Shown here piece after piece: positions 63,905 to 64,000 of a DNA stretch of 64,000 nt; the first letter of the stretch is position 1; every line of letters starts with the position of its first letter. The position numbers and the translations under genes were made by a program. The notes under the pieces were generated by a model that worked only from the letters and a program-made list of their open reading frames with translations, was not told the origin of the DNA and ran no database searches. This DNA is from Thermoguttaceae bacterium (GTDB lineage: Bacteria; Planctomycetota; Planctomycetia; Pirellulales; Thermoguttaceae). Location: positions 1 through 64,000 of the forward strand of contig JARKPK010000089.1 of NCBI GenBank assembly GCA_029975295.1, in the 5' to 3' direction.

Positions 63905-64000
63905 ACTGGTCCGATTCGCCTGTTGTCGGGGACTGCTGCAACTCTACCGTTGCGCCACCATCGGCAGCGGCCTCCCCCCATTGCCTGCGGCCGTCCAGTT

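Overview
The window is 64 kb of GC-rich bacterial chromosome, most likely from a planctomycete of the Pirellulales type. That placement is inferred from gene families, since no 16S rRNA is present. It rests on EF-hand exported proteins, a protein combining NPCBM-like domains with a trypsin/PDZ part, LTXXQ and DUF1573 exported proteins, a sigma factor with a long helix-turn-helix-rich N-terminus, and long spacers even inside ribosomal protein operons. No insertion sequence, prophage, integrase or CRISPR array was seen.

Layout. 0.2-5.3 kb: a B12-binding-type radical SAM protein, an exported EF-hand protein and an exported LTXXQ protein with a strong terminator. 5.9-14.3 kb: a type II secretion/pseudopilus operon gspE-F-G-H-I-J-K. 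14.5-20.3 kb: a small exported protein, UDP-glucuronate decarboxylase, a FixJ-like response regulator and a membrane hybrid histidine kinase. 20.7-27 kb: mtnA, a YgiQ-family radical SAM protein, a small membrane protein and a UAP1-type sugar-nucleotide pyrophosphorylase. 27-31.2 kb: a minus-strand translation/secretion cluster ffh-rpsP-trmD-rplS-yraN. 31.7-36.2 kb: a DUF1573 protein and the iron-uptake set feoA-feoB plus a small Cys-rich FeoB partner, with a Fur-like box upstream. 36.2-45.8 kb: exported or envelope proteins (a large protein split by an in-frame TAG, a TPR protein, an FHA protein and two hypotheticals) and one unassigned structured RNA gene. 46.4-48.1 kb: an unusual sigma-70 family factor. 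48.4-64 kb: tRNA-Thr(TGT), Tyr, Gly, Thr(GGT), tuf, tRNA-Trp, secE, nusG, rplK, rplA, rplJ, rplL, rpoB, rpoC.

How the genes work together. The right third is the core transcription/translation block in the same order as E. coli thrU-tyrU-glyT-thrT-tufB / secE-nusG-rplKAJL-rpoBC. The ffh cluster handles co-translational targeting and ribosome or tRNA maturation. The gsp operon builds the motor and pseudopilus of a secretion or fibre system whose secretin and GspL/M/C parts must be encoded elsewhere. The feo set imports ferrous iron, probably under iron control.

Most unusual items: (1) a 340-nt region at about 43.8-44.14 kb with a TATAAT box, a nested set of helices closed by an 11-bp stem, a second hairpin and an intrinsic terminator, but no ORF; (2) one in-frame TAG that cuts a beta-sandwich domain inside what is otherwise a 1076-codon reading frame; (3) a sigma factor carrying three candidate helix-turn-helix modules before region 1.2.
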